Origin: Clostridium_I sp963725425
GTDB taxonomy: Bacteria; Bacillota; Clostridia; Clostridiales; Clostridiaceae
NCBI GenBank assembly: GCA_963725425.1
Contig: CAVRYJ010000045.1
Location: 682,001-746,000 of the forward strand
Direction of reading: 5' to 3'
DNA: 64,000 nt
Part shown: piece by piece, positions 44,350 to 53,725 of the stretch
Position numbering within the stretch: position 1 is the stretch's first letter
Layout of the letters: every line of letters starts with the position of its first letter
Program-made: the position numbers and the translations under genes
Notes under the pieces: generated by a model
The model's input: the letters and a program-made list of their open reading frames with translations, nothing else
Databases searched by the model: none
Told to the model about the DNA's origin: nothing

Positions 44350-45513
44350 GTGACTATATTTAAAGAACATAATAATACAGGGCTAGGAGGAGATAGGTCA
44401 GTAGAAGACAGAAGAAGGCATCGTCAGTTAGTTGAAAAATCTATAAAGGAAAATTTAGGAGATATCTTATCTGAAGAAAGTATAATTGGTCAGAGTAAAG
44501 ATAAAAAAATAAAAATCCCTATTAGAGGAATAAAGGAGTATCAATTCATATATGGGAAAAATACGCCTGGCGTAGGTAGTGGTGATGGAGATGAAAAAAG
44601 AGGGCAGGTTATAGGAAAGGACAAAGGAAGCCAAGGTGCTAAAAGCAATCAAGGTGCAGGCAATGAAGAAGGGGAAGATATTTATGAGACGGAAATTACC
44701 TTAGAGGATGTACTTAACTATTTGATGGAAGAACTTGAACTTCCTGAAATGGATAAGAAAAAATTTAGCGAAATAATAACAGAGAATGGAACTAAAAAAT
44801 CGGGATATCAAAAACATGGAATAAATCCAAGACTTGCTAAAAAGAGGACCACAATTGAAAAGATAAAAAGGGAACAAAATAAAAAAAGGGCATTGACAGA
44901 AGAGGGAATTGAAGAAAAAATAGAAAGGTTCCCATTTAATAATGATGACCTTAGATACTATAGAATTAAAAAAACATATAAAAGGGAGTGTAATGCAGTT
45001 ATTTTTTGTATAATGGATGTTTCTGGGTCCATGGATAGTACAAAAAAATATTTGGCACGTTCATTCTTTTTTATCCTCTCACAGTTTGTTAGTACAAAAT
45101 ACTCAAATGTAGAGACAGTTTTTATTGCACATTCAACTGTAGCTAAAGAGGTAAATGAATTTGAATTTTTTCATAAGGTTGAATCTGGAGGCACATATAT
45201 ATCCAGTGGGATAAATATGGCACTAAATATAATTGATAAAAGGTATAATCCTGAGTATTGGAATATATATTCATTTTATGTGAGCGATGGAGATAACTGG
45301 TCTGAAGACAATGAAAAAACTGTTATTGCAGTTAAGGAATTATGTGAAAAATGCAACATGTTAGGCTACGCAGAAATAATGAGCGGTTACTACACTACCA
45401 ATATAAAGGATCGACTTATGAGAGAAGTGGAGAGTAAAAAATTTATAGCAGTTTCAATTAAAAGAAAAAATGACTTATGGAGTGCGCTTAAAGATATGCT
45501 GAAAAAAGAATAG
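44350..45513 (+). CDS. yhbH: DUF444 (YhbH/YeaH) family protein
   Basis: 387 residues from GTG 44350 with GGAGGG nine bases upstream. The N-terminus DRRRHRQLVEKSIKENLG and IPIRGIKEYQF, then a flexible Gly/Lys/Gln-rich stretch (residues about 75-110), and a von Willebrand A-like domain with the MIDAS-like FCIMDVSGSMDSTKKYLA, SGGTYISSG and YVSDGDNWSEDN. This is the YhbH/YeaH family that accompanies PrkA. In spore formers it is stress- or sporulation-associated; the molecular role is not settled. Confidence 0.93.
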   Translation: MTIFKEHNNTGLGGDRSVEDRRRHRQLVEKSIKENLGDILSEESIIGQSKDKKIKIPIRGIKEYQFIYGKNTPGVGSGDGDEKRGQVIGKDKGSQGAKSNQGAGNEEGEDIYETEITLEDVLNYLMEELELPEMDKKKFSEIITENGTKKSGYQKHGINPRLAKKRTTIEKIKREQNKKRALTEEGIEEKIERFPFNNDDLRYYRIKKTYKRECNAVIFCIMDVSGSMDSTKKYLARSFFFILSQFVSTKYSNVETVFIAHSTVAKEVNEFEFFHKVESGGTYISSGINMALNIIDKRYNPEYWNIYSFYVSDGDNWSEDNEKTVIAVKELCEKCNMLGYAEIMSGYYTTNIKDRLMREVESKKFIAVSIKRKNDLWSALKDMLKKE

Positions 45514-45560
45514 TTGAGAGTTGAGAATTGTCAATTGTAAATTCTCAATTAAATAATCAG
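45514..45560. repeat. Heptad arm between yhbH and spoVR
   Basis: Starting at the yhbH stop (TAG), TTGAGAG heptads are followed by the partly complementary CAATTGTAAATTCTCAATT. It forms a modest hairpin between two operon genes and has no T-tract, so it may tune rather than end transcription. Confidence 0.55.
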
Positions 45561-45579
45561 TGGAGGGGTAATATTAGCT

Positions 45580-46953
45580 TTGGAATATAGTTTGAAGGAG
45601 ATAGAAGAGTGGAATGAAAGAATTGAAAAAATAGCAAAAGAATTTGGGCTTGATTATTATGAGCAGGAATTTGAAATGATAGGATATAAGGAGATGCTTG
45701 CTTATGAAGCATATCTTGGAATGCCATCCAGATATCCTCATTGGAGTTTTGGGAAAGCCTATGAAAAGAGCAGTACTATATACAAATATAATTTAAGTGG
45801 TCTTCCCTATGAGATGGTCATAAATTCTGATCCTTGCATTGCATATCTTATGAAAGAGAACACTTTACTGCTACAAATATTAACAATTGCACATGTATAT
45901 GGTCACAATGACTTTTTCAAAAACAACAGACTTTTTGCTGAGGGTACTCAAGCTAGCTATACAGTTGAAATGTTTAAAGCCCATGCCGATGCTGTAAGGA
46001 GTTATATAAATGATCCGAGTATTGGATATAAAAGGGTTGAGAGGATCTTGGATGCAGCTCATGCTATTAAGTTGCAGACTAAAAGAACTATTGGTGAAGT
46101 AAAAGTTACTGAAGAGGAATTAAAAACTAAAATCATAAAGGACTATGTAGATGCAAATACTAGAAGGAGTATTATTGAACCTTACGAAGAAAAAAAAATA
46201 AGGGATTTAAGCAAAGTACCCTTAGAACCAGAGGAAGATATACTATACTATATTATTAAATACGGAGATTTACAGGAGTGGGAACAAAATTTATTGGAAA
46301 TAGTAAGACAAGAGACCGCATATTTTGTACCTCAAATTGAAACTAAAATAATGAATGAAGGATGGGCCAGCTTTTGGCATTACAATATATTAAAAAAGCT
46401 TGATTTAAGAGATGAACTTTATTTAGAATTTATAAAACGTCATAATGATGTAATAGCTCCTGGCATGGGATCCATAAATCCATACTTTATCGGATTTAAA
46501 ATTTTCAGTTTCCTTTATGAAAAGTATGGAATAGAAAAGATATTTGAGGTGAGAGAACTTGAAAGAGATGAATCATTTTTAAGAAGATATCTATCAGAAG
46601 AACTTTGTAATGAGCTTAATTTGTTTCAGTATGCAAAGGAGTCAGATAAATATGTTATAAAAGAAGTTTCAGATGAAAGTGGATGGCTTAATATAAGAAA
46701 TACACTATGTTCTTCCTGTGGTATGGGATCAGTGCCGGCAATAAGAATACTTGATATGTCTTTGCGGGATAAAACCTTAGTTATAGAGCATGTGTATGAT
46801 GGAAGAGAATTAAATAATATTTATGCAGAAGAAACACTTAAATACGTATTTGAACTTTGGGGACATAAAGTAATTTTAAAAACAAGAAACGATGATGGAG
46901 AGGTTGATATTATATGTGAGGAAAAGGGCAAAATAATTAGGAAAATACTTTGA
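45580..46953 (+). CDS. spoVR: SpoVR family protein
   Basis: 457 residues from TTG 45580 (GGAGGGG upstream). EFEMIGYKEMLAYEAYLGMPSRYPHWSFGKAYE-type sequence near the start, VYGHNDFFKNNRLF, ETKIMNEGWASFWHYNI and GSINPYFIGFKIF are SpoVR landmarks, with conserved His and Glu residues that look like metal ligands. In Bacillus SpoVR is needed for normal spore cortex formation. It completes the prkA-yhbH-spoVR module; a heptad element with terminator follows directly. Confidence 0.94.
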   Translation: MEYSLKEIEEWNERIEKIAKEFGLDYYEQEFEMIGYKEMLAYEAYLGMPSRYPHWSFGKAYEKSSTIYKYNLSGLPYEMVINSDPCIAYLMKENTLLLQILTIAHVYGHNDFFKNNRLFAEGTQASYTVEMFKAHADAVRSYINDPSIGYKRVERILDAAHAIKLQTKRTIGEVKVTEEELKTKIIKDYVDANTRRSIIEPYEEKKIRDLSKVPLEPEEDILYYIIKYGDLQEWEQNLLEIVRQETAYFVPQIETKIMNEGWASFWHYNILKKLDLRDELYLEFIKRHNDVIAPGMGSINPYFIGFKIFSFLYEKYGIEKIFEVRELERDESFLRRYLSEELCNELNLFQYAKESDKYVIKEVSDESGWLNIRNTLCSSCGMGSVPAIRILDMSLRDKTLVIEHVYDGRELNNIYAEETLKYVFELWGHKVILKTRNDDGEVDIICEEKGKIIRKIL

Positions 46954-46954
46954 A

Positions 46955-47057
46955 AAAGTTAAGAGTTAAGAGTTAAGGAGGATTTTTCTGCGAAAAATCA
47001 ATCAATAAAGGGGGGTGGCTGACAATTATAGTTGTTAGGCACCCCCACCTTTTTTTA
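46955..47057. repeat. Heptad arm plus bidirectional terminator after spoVR
   Basis: AAAGTTAAGAG heptads and GATTTTTCTGCGAAAAATC are followed by ATCAATAAAG, the same series seen at 10712. The hairpin GGGGGTGGCTGACAA / TTGTTAGGCACCCCC (about 47010-47047) with T-rich sequence on one side and A-rich on the other ends both spoVR and the convergent chemoreceptor gene. Confidence 0.85.
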
Positions 47058-47059
47058 TT

Positions 47060-48790
47060 CTATAACTTAAATTTTGAAACCTCAATCATTAAGGTCTCTC
47101 CTATTTTTGCAAGAGCTTCTGAAGCACTTGCTATTTCATGCATTGCAGCTGTCTGTTCTTCTATGCTGGCTGCAATTGTTTGTGAATGATTTGAAACCTG
47201 GTTACTTATGTTAGTTACTTTATCCATAGAACTTACTACTTTCTCATTACCACTTGTAATATTTTGTGATGCATTTGATGCTGCCTGTATTTGATCTGTA
47301 ATTTTCTTTACTAAAGATGAGATATCTCCAAAAGCCTTTCCAGCTTCCCCTACAACATCCATTCCTGTTTTTACTTGATTAGTTCCTTCTAGCATTGATG
47401 AAACAGCATCATTGGTATCCTTTTGGATTTCACCAATTAATCCCGATATTTTCTTTGTAGCTTCTTTAGAACCTTCTGCAAGCTTTCTAACTTCTTCTGC
47501 TACAACTGAGAAACCTTTTCCTTGTTCGCCCGCCCTGGCTGCTTCAATAGCTGCATTTAGTGCTAGTAAATTTGTTTGCTCAGCAATACTTGATATAGTT
47601 TCTACAATTTGACCAATTTCTATTGATCTTTGTCCTAGTTTTTTAACTACAACATCAATTGCATTTACTGTTCCTTCAATATTATTCATTTGTTCTTTTG
47701 TTTTATTAATTGCCTTTTCTCCATCTTTAGTGGCCTCAAGAGTTTTTCCAGCTACAAAAACTGTTTCAGTGATATTTTCATTGGTTTGGTTTATGCTCAC
47801 AGACATCTCTTTAATTACATTGGAAGTATCTACAACATTATTTAATTGATTTTCTGCGCCATAGGCAATATTAGATACTGATTTTGCAGTCTCTTCTACT
47901 CCCGTGGAAGATTCTTCAGCATTAGCATTAAGTTCCTGTGAGGAAGCTGCTATCTGCTCAGATGCATCTGACACTTTAGATAACAAACTCCAAAGATTTT
48001 CACGCATAGTGATTATTGAGTTACCGAGTTTTCCTATTTCATCATTATATAATTTGTTGTTTTGTGTTTTCTTAAGTGTTTCCTCGCTTAAATCTCCATA
48101 AGCTACTTTTTCAATATAACTTTCCATGGATGTTATAGGTATAACAATTAACCTTATTATGAATAATGATACAAGTATTCCCAAAATTATTGCTAGTATT
48201 ATTATGACCAAAATAATACTCTTTGCATTTTGTGAATCCACTAAATTCTGCTGATTAATTTCAGCGGCATTCTTAACATTGTAACTAATTAAATCAGAAA
48301 GATTTTTTTCTATTTTTTGATTTATAGGACTTAAATTTTTATTATACTGTGCATATGCTGCATCATTTTTATTAGCAGCTGCTAAAGTTATAATACCTGC
48401 CTTCATCGATTCTGAAATTGCAATATTAGACCTTAATAGTTTCTCGTTAATAACCTCAAAAGGGTCCAGTTCTGTGGAATTATATTCAGATATATCATTT
48501 TGAATAGTAGCTTTTTTACTTTTAATACTTTCCATTAATTGATTATTACGATTAGCATCTTTTGTAACCAGTAATTCAAATAAATCTGCGTTTGATGAAT
48601 CATACGTAGCTTTTGAATCTCCAAGGTATTGAATTGCCAGTAGATTACTTTTATACATGTCATTCATTTTGGAATTTGAAGATTGAATATAATAAAAACC
48701 TATTGCTCCAACTAAAGTTAAAAAGACAAGGAATGATGATGCCATAAACATTAATTTATTTCTAACTTTTGCATTTCTTAATAAATTCAT
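47060..48790 (-). CDS. Methyl-accepting chemotaxis protein
   Basis: 576 residues from ATG 48790 (AGGAGGG upstream). Transmembrane segment 1 (FMASSFLVFLTLVGAIGFYYI), a 160-residue extracellular four-helix sensor of the 4HB_MCP type, transmembrane segment 2 (SIILVIIILAIILGILVSLF), a HAMP linker and a signalling domain whose hairpin tip contains SSIAEQTNLLALNAAIEAAR. It relays ligand binding to CheA/CheW; the ligand is unknown. A palindromic site is repeated in its promoter region. Confidence 0.95.
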   Translation of the reverse strand: MNLLRNAKVRNKLMFMASSFLVFLTLVGAIGFYYIQSSNSKMNDMYKSNLLAIQYLGDSKATYDSSNADLFELLVTKDANRNNQLMESIKSKKATIQNDISEYNSTELDPFEVINEKLLRSNIAISESMKAGIITLAAANKNDAAYAQYNKNLSPINQKIEKNLSDLISYNVKNAAEINQQNLVDSQNAKSIILVIIILAIILGILVSLFIIRLIVIPITSMESYIEKVAYGDLSEETLKKTQNNKLYNDEIGKLGNSIITMRENLWSLLSKVSDASEQIAASSQELNANAEESSTGVEETAKSVSNIAYGAENQLNNVVDTSNVIKEMSVSINQTNENITETVFVAGKTLEATKDGEKAINKTKEQMNNIEGTVNAIDVVVKKLGQRSIEIGQIVETISSIAEQTNLLALNAAIEAARAGEQGKGFSVVAEEVRKLAEGSKEATKKISGLIGEIQKDTNDAVSSMLEGTNQVKTGMDVVGEAGKAFGDISSLVKKITDQIQAASNASQNITSGNEKVVSSMDKVTNISNQVSNHSQTIAASIEEQTAAMHEIASASEALAKIGETLMIEVSKFKL

Positions 48791-48823
48791 AATGATCCCT
48801 CCTGATTTATAATATCTTCATAA

Positions 48824-48875
48824 ATTATACATTAGAAATGCTTATTATGACATAAATTTCTTTATTATGACATAA
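48824..48875 (-). promoter_or_regulatory. Chemoreceptor promoter with duplicated TTATGACATAA operator
   Basis: On the minus strand TATAAT (48829-48824) is the -10. TTATTATGACATAA occurs at 48842-48855 and 48862-48875, 20 bp apart, that is about two helical turns. Each contains the perfect palindrome TTATG-A-CATAA, and the proximal copy covers the -35 position. Repression by a dimeric regulator is inferred. Confidence 0.6.
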
Positions 48876-49175
48876 TATTTTTTAAATAGTAATATATCTA
48901 TTACTATTTGTTTAGACATTTTAACAAAATAATAATATTATGTAAAAACATTTCAGATAAAGTCATCCAACAAGCTATAAATTTCAATTGATAATAATGA
49001 TAGAAATAAAAAACAAGGTAAATTAAATAAAGTATCAGACTTTATTTTTTAAGATCAGACACTTTTACTTGCTTTATTAAGTGTGTTTTTAGAAATTTTT
49101 GGCGAGACCAATAATTTTGGATAAACTGAAATTAATGAGGAATAATAAAAGAACAATGGGATTAAGGAGATAAAA
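48876..49175. other. Intergenic region, no gene seen
   Basis: AT-rich DNA between divergent chemoreceptor and peptidase genes. An imperfect pair (AAAGTATCAGACTTT; GATCAGACACTTTTACTTGC) occurs around 49025-49075, but no clear hairpin, RNA or coding region is recognised. Confidence 0.5.
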
Positions 49176-50096
49176 ATGAAAAAGATAATTTTATGTTTTA
49201 TAAGCATATGTTTAATTGTAAACACCCCCTGCTTTGTAGAAGGTAAAACAAATGAAATTTATGATAAATACACAGAAACAATGAAACAAGATATATTGTG
49301 TCTAATGCTCAGCTATCCAGAAAATATTAACAATATTACAAAGGGAAACAATGGCAAAACATATATTGTTATGAATTCAGGTAAAAAAATTTTATATGAT
49401 GACAAGTTGAAGAAAAATGCAGAACAAAAGTTTCAGAATACTGACCTGCAGGATATGATGGAGGAAATATATCCTCTTGATACTACAAGAAAGCTTATGG
49501 AAAAGGATCAGAACCCAGGTAGAAACAGGGTATATGAGCTACTTGATCATGTATATGGAAGTAACAGAAATTCAATAGAGCATAATTTAAAAAACACTAA
49601 TTTGGTTTATAGAAATCTACAGTTTAATGGCAATAATAAAGCTTCAGCTTCACTTCAAAATACATTTAAGGAAATTACAAGTATGGCAGCAAAAAACGGT
49701 AATGTGTATTCCTCAGTGTTCCCTCTAAATGGTACTTATAACTATAGATTGATTTCCGGTACAAATAAACTTAGTCCACATGCTTATGGAATTGCTATAG
49801 ATTTAAATAGAGATAGTAGGGATTACTGGAAATGGGCATCAAGAGAAGAAGGACAAAAACGATTGGATATTTATCCTAAAGAGGTTGTAGACATATTTCA
49901 AAATAATAATTTCGTTTGGGGTGGAAAATGGGGACATTTTGATACCTTACATTTTGAATACCGGCCTGAAATAATTATGAAAGCAAAATATTTTGGAAAG
50001 CACGATATAAATAGGAAGGCTTGGTATGAAGGAGCTCCAGTTAATGAGCTACATGTAAAAAATTGTATTGATAAAATTAATAACATACTAGAGTAG
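49176..50096 (+). CDS. Secreted M15-type peptidoglycan peptidase
   Basis: 306 residues with signal peptide MKKIILCFISICLIVNTPCFVEG; AAGGAG precedes ATG 49176. The C-terminal half has the M15 zinc motifs: KLSPHAYGIAIDLN (H-x6-D) and WGGKWGHFDTLHFEY (W-G-H-F-D-x-x-H). Family members are D-Ala-D-Ala carboxypeptidases or L-Ala-D-Glu endopeptidases. The N-terminal 130 residues are unassigned. It is 11 nt upstream of the amidase-domain gene and shares its direction, so the pair is probably one cell-wall operon. Confidence 0.88.
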   Translation: MKKIILCFISICLIVNTPCFVEGKTNEIYDKYTETMKQDILCLMLSYPENINNITKGNNGKTYIVMNSGKKILYDDKLKKNAEQKFQNTDLQDMMEEIYPLDTTRKLMEKDQNPGRNRVYELLDHVYGSNRNSIEHNLKNTNLVYRNLQFNGNNKASASLQNTFKEITSMAAKNGNVYSSVFPLNGTYNYRLISGTNKLSPHAYGIAIDLNRDSRDYWKWASREEGQKRLDIYPKEVVDIFQNNNFVWGGKWGHFDTLHFEYRPEIIMKAKYFGKHDINRKAWYEGAPVNELHVKNCIDKINNILE

Positions 50097-50107
50097 AGGA
50101 GTAAACT

Positions 50108-51226
50108 ATGGGCTATTTTTTGAAAAAGAACAGCAATTTTTTAGTAAAGGGAGTATTATTTAGCCTTATTTATATATGCATAAGTCCATTTATGGCTAGT
50201 TACGTTATGGGTGCAGAACCATCAGACCATAAGCAAGAAGTAGAGAAGGCTATAAATTTAATTTTTGAGAACAGAAATAAGGCACTTATTAATGGGGATT
50301 CAGCTTTAATTAAGGCTATTTTTGATACCAACACAAAATACGGTACTTGGGCATATGATCATGAAAAGAAAAAAATGCAATATATACACAATTGGCAGGA
50401 AAAACAGGGAATTAAATTTACGAGAATAAAACCCAATATAGTAATTAAAAGGATAAAAGAAAAGAGTACAGATAGTTATTCTGTGAATTTATTATGTTCT
50501 ACAGAATACAAATATCAATATGACAACCAGCCTTCTGTAGAAAATAGTTCAAGAATAGGAACTTATCACGTATTAAATATTGTAAATAGAAGTGGTGCGT
50601 GGATAATAACAAAGGAATGGTATAAGGATCCTTTTGCTGACTCATTGTATTTGGATAATATAAAAGCGTATTCTAGCAAGGAGTACATATTATCCCAAAA
50701 CCCATCTGATAATAAGGAGCTGGGGGATAGAAGATTAAAAGCTGCTTTATATGCTGAAGAATATTGTGGAGCTGCTAGCGAAGAAAAATATGGATATAAA
50801 TATAATAAAAAATATAGAGACTATAATCCACAAGGTGGGGATTGCGCTAATTTTGCTTCACAAATTTTGTTCGAAGGAGGAAAGTTTAGAAAAAATGGTG
50901 CTTGGAATTATGATAGTGGAGGCGCAACAAGAGCCTGGCTAAATGCTGATGGGTTTAAAAATTACATGCTTAATAGCGGAAGAGCATCATTAATTGCACA
51001 TGGAAGTTATGATAAGGTATATAAGGTTTCTTATAAGATGAAACCTGGTGATTTTGTTGCTTATGAAAAGAAGGGGGATGTTACCCATATATCAACGGTA
51101 ACAGGAAACGATTCAAGAGGTTATGTTTTGGTTAGCTGTCACAATACAGATAGGAATAAAGTACCCTGGGATCTTGGGTGGAGTGATAAGAATATAAAAT
51201 TCTGGCTTGTGCATGTAAACTATTAG
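50108..51226 (+). CDS. Secreted putative amidase-domain (Amidase_6) protein
   Basis: 372 residues; the N-terminal hydrophobic segment (GVLFSLIYICISPFMASYVMG) is a signal peptide or anchor. Residues about 35-190 form an unassigned domain. The C-terminal 150 residues match the Amidase_6 fold: RDYNPQGGDCANFASQILFEGG has the nucleophile Cys, DVTHISTVTG the His, and LVSCHNTDRNKVPW follows. Papain-like amidases of this type cut peptidoglycan or related amides. The start ATG 50108 has GAGGAG upstream. Co-transcription with the M15 gene is likely. Confidence 0.85.
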   Translation: MGYFLKKNSNFLVKGVLFSLIYICISPFMASYVMGAEPSDHKQEVEKAINLIFENRNKALINGDSALIKAIFDTNTKYGTWAYDHEKKKMQYIHNWQEKQGIKFTRIKPNIVIKRIKEKSTDSYSVNLLCSTEYKYQYDNQPSVENSSRIGTYHVLNIVNRSGAWIITKEWYKDPFADSLYLDNIKAYSSKEYILSQNPSDNKELGDRRLKAALYAEEYCGAASEEKYGYKYNKKYRDYNPQGGDCANFASQILFEGGKFRKNGAWNYDSGGATRAWLNADGFKNYMLNSGRASLIAHGSYDKVYKVSYKMKPGDFVAYEKKGDVTHISTVTGNDSRGYVLVSCHNTDRNKVPWDLGWSDKNIKFWLVHVNY

Positions 51227-51427
51227 GCAGCTGATTGTTATTTTCTTGATTGTGACTTAAAGCTCAATTAATGTTTAGTAAATATGTTATAATAAGTTAA
51301 ATAAACAACTTGGTTATGAGTGCACTAGGAATAGGTAAAAGAATGTAAAAATAAGAACTAAAAAGTTCATAATATTAAGTATATAAATGCTATTGGAGCA
51401 CTTATATAGTTATTGGGGGAGAAAATT

Positions 51428-52129
51428 TTGTATGAAAAAATACTTGTAGTAGATGATGAAAAGAGCATTTTAGATGTGCTTTCCTATGCATTAAAAAAAG
51501 AAGGCTATTTAATAGAGAAAGCTTGCAATGGACAAGAAGCACTTGATAAAGTTAAGAGTTTTAATCCACATATAATAATTTTGGATTTAATGCTTCCTAT
51601 AATTAATGGCTATGAGGTTTGTAAAAAACTAGAAAATGTCAATATTGGTATAATCATGCTTACGGCGAAAAATGATATTGTAGATAAAATATTAGGACTA
51701 GAATTTGGAGCAGATGATTATTTAACAAAACCATTTGATATAAGAGAAGTTATTGCAAGGGTAAAGTCATTGTTAAGAAGAGTTAACAAAAATATAGAGA
51801 AAAAAACTGATAATAACCTAATTAGCATTAAAGATTTTAATATTAATAAAAAACAAAGGAAAGCAAGTATAAAAAACATTCAAATAGATTTTACACCAAT
51901 GGAATTTGATGTATTATATTTACTTCTTTCAAATCCCAATATAGTATATTCTCGTGACCAACTTTTGGACATGGTATGGGGCATGGAGTATATTGGTGGT
52001 ACAAGAACAGTTGATACACATGTCCAGAGGATAAGGAAAAAATTGGGAGAATGTTATCAAAATTTAATACGAACAGTTCATGGTGTAGGTTATAAAGGTG
52101 GAGATGAATTATTTGAAAATAGGAATTAA
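51428..52129 (+). CDS. OmpR/PhoB-type response regulator
   Basis: 233 residues from TTG 51428 (GGGGGAG six bases upstream). Receiver domain: ILVVDDEKS (acidic pair), IIILDLMLP (phosphorylated Asp), IIMLTAKN and YLTKPFD (Thr and Lys). The winged-helix effector ends with SRDQLLDMVWG, RTVDTHVQRIRKKLGE and TVHGVGYK. It sits 200 nt downstream of two wall-hydrolase genes with a TATAAT-type promoter between, and overlaps the kinase gene. Control of envelope genes is plausible. Confidence 0.93.
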   Translation: MYEKILVVDDEKSILDVLSYALKKEGYLIEKACNGQEALDKVKSFNPHIIILDLMLPIINGYEVCKKLENVNIGIIMLTAKNDIVDKILGLEFGADDYLTKPFDIREVIARVKSLLRRVNKNIEKKTDNNLISIKDFNINKKQRKASIKNIQIDFTPMEFDVLYLLLSNPNIVYSRDQLLDMVWGMEYIGGTRTVDTHVQRIRKKLGECYQNLIRTVHGVGYKGGDELFENRN

Positions 52130-53567
52130 GTACAAATTGATAGCTTTTACATCTTCACTTTTATTAATTGTTATATTATTTTTGAGTGTTTTCGTACTTA
52201 ACGGAATAAAAAGCTATCAGGATAAGGAAGATCAAGCTACTTTATTTAAGCAAAAGGATATGTTTGAGCAATATTTTAGTGAACGTTCTAGCTTGGATGA
52301 CAATGGAAATAATAATGAGATTCAACTTGCTAGAGGAAGTATATTTAATAAGCCGTGGCTTAGAACTATTCCTGCCAGTGTATATGATACAAAAGGGGAG
52401 CTCCTTTCTGGTTTTAAGGCTGATGGTAATTTAAATGAAAATAAAGAAAAAAATATTATGATCGAATATGCCATTAAAGGTAAAGTAGCTTATACAAAAG
52501 TTAATGATTTAATATATTTTTATTCACCAATTAAATATAAAAATAATATAGTAGCAATTTTAGAACTTGAATATTCAGTTAAAGAAAGTAATCTATTTTA
52601 TAATAATATAAAACAAATGTTTTATGGAACAGGTTTCATAGCGTTGATATTTGGTACGATTCTTAGCATTCTTTACTTTCTAAACATGACTAGGGATATA
52701 TATATAATGAAAAATACAGTAGAAAACATTCAAAAAGGCAATTTTCATAATTTGCAACCAATAAATCGTAACGATGAATTAGGTGAGCTAGGCAAGGGTT
52801 TAGTATTTATGAGCAATACTATAGAAAAAAATATTGAAGATCTTAAAGTAGAAAGAGATTCTTTGAATATGGCTGTAGATAAATTAAAAAAAATGGATAA
52901 ACAGCAGAGAGAATTTATAGGCAATGTAACCCATGAGTTTAAGACACCAATTACCACTATAAAAGCATATGCAGATTTGATTGGAATGTATGAAAATGAT
53001 TTAACTTTAATTAAAGAAGGAACTTTAAATATATCAAAAGAATGTGATCGGTTGTCAACTATGGTAGATAGGGTTTTAAACTTGTCTGCTTTAGAAAAAT
53101 ATGACTTTGAAATACAGAAAAAAGAAATAAACCTAAAGGAAATTCTTGATGAAATTTGTAAAAGAATGATTGGAAAAACAAGAAAAAACAACTTAATCTT
53201 CAAATATAATATTGAAAATATTATTGCTACCATAGACGTAGAAAGTTTGAGGCATATTATTATTAACTTAATTGACAATGCTATAAAATATAATAAGCCT
53301 AGTGGAAGTATAAATGTTGAATGCTATAAAAATGATAATAAAATAATTATAGTAGTTTCTGATACAGGGATAGGTATAGCTAAATATGATATGTCTAAAA
53401 TTTTTGAACCATTTTATAGAGCACAGAGTCATAGAAGCCGTGAAACTGGTGGAGTTGGACTAGGACTCGCTTTGGTAAAAAGGTTAGTTGAAAAACAACA
53501 TGGAGCTATAAAAGTTAAGTCTAATATAAATGAGGGTAGCAGTTTTTATATTGAATTTCCAATATAA
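52113..53567 (+). CDS. Membrane sensor histidine kinase
   Basis: About 484 residues. The likely start is TTG 52113 (GGAG nine bases upstream); GTG 52098 and ATG 52104 overlap the RBS. Two transmembrane segments (residues about 10-28 and 170-190) enclose an extracytoplasmic sensor. HAMP, HisKA with FIGNVTHEFKTPITTIKAYADL, and HATPase with NLIDNAIKYNKP, DTGIGIA and GGVGLGLAL follow. It pairs with the overlapping response regulator. The ligand is unknown. Confidence 0.93.
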   Translation: MKIGIKYKLIAFTSSLLLIVILFLSVFVLNGIKSYQDKEDQATLFKQKDMFEQYFSERSSLDDNGNNNEIQLARGSIFNKPWLRTIPASVYDTKGELLSGFKADGNLNENKEKNIMIEYAIKGKVAYTKVNDLIYFYSPIKYKNNIVAILELEYSVKESNLFYNNIKQMFYGTGFIALIFGTILSILYFLNMTRDIYIMKNTVENIQKGNFHNLQPINRNDELGELGKGLVFMSNTIEKNIEDLKVERDSLNMAVDKLKKMDKQQREFIGNVTHEFKTPITTIKAYADLIGMYENDLTLIKEGTLNISKECDRLSTMVDRVLNLSALEKYDFEIQKKEINLKEILDEICKRMIGKTRKNNLIFKYNIENIIATIDVESLRHIIINLIDNAIKYNKPSGSINVECYKNDNKIIIVVSDTGIGIAKYDMSKIFEPFYRAQSHRSRETGGVGLGLALVKRLVEKQHGAIKVKSNINEGSSFYIEFPI

Positions 53568-53674
53568 AGTTAGCAAAATGGTGACAATTGTTTATCATGA
53601 TTGAACTAGCGTTATAAGATATTGCCGTATTTACTAATAGAATGTTTTCTATTTTTCAAAAATGTGTGAATTAA

Positions 53675-53719
53675 TATGCCGTAAAAAATCTCTGCACAAA
53701 AGACTTTTTACGGCATAAA
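53675..53719. terminator. Bidirectional terminator between kinase and queT
   Basis: TATGCCGTAAAAAATCT pairs with AGACTTTTTACGGCATA across TCTGCACAAA-like loop sequence, one unpaired base. The A and T runs inside the stem suit termination from both convergent genes. Confidence 0.8.
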
Positions 53720-53725
53720 TTGTAT

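Noticed and set aside
49016..49080. Small RNA or attenuator upstream of the M15 peptidase
   Set aside because: The complementary parts are short and interrupted, with no T-tract or promoter that would define an RNA gene.
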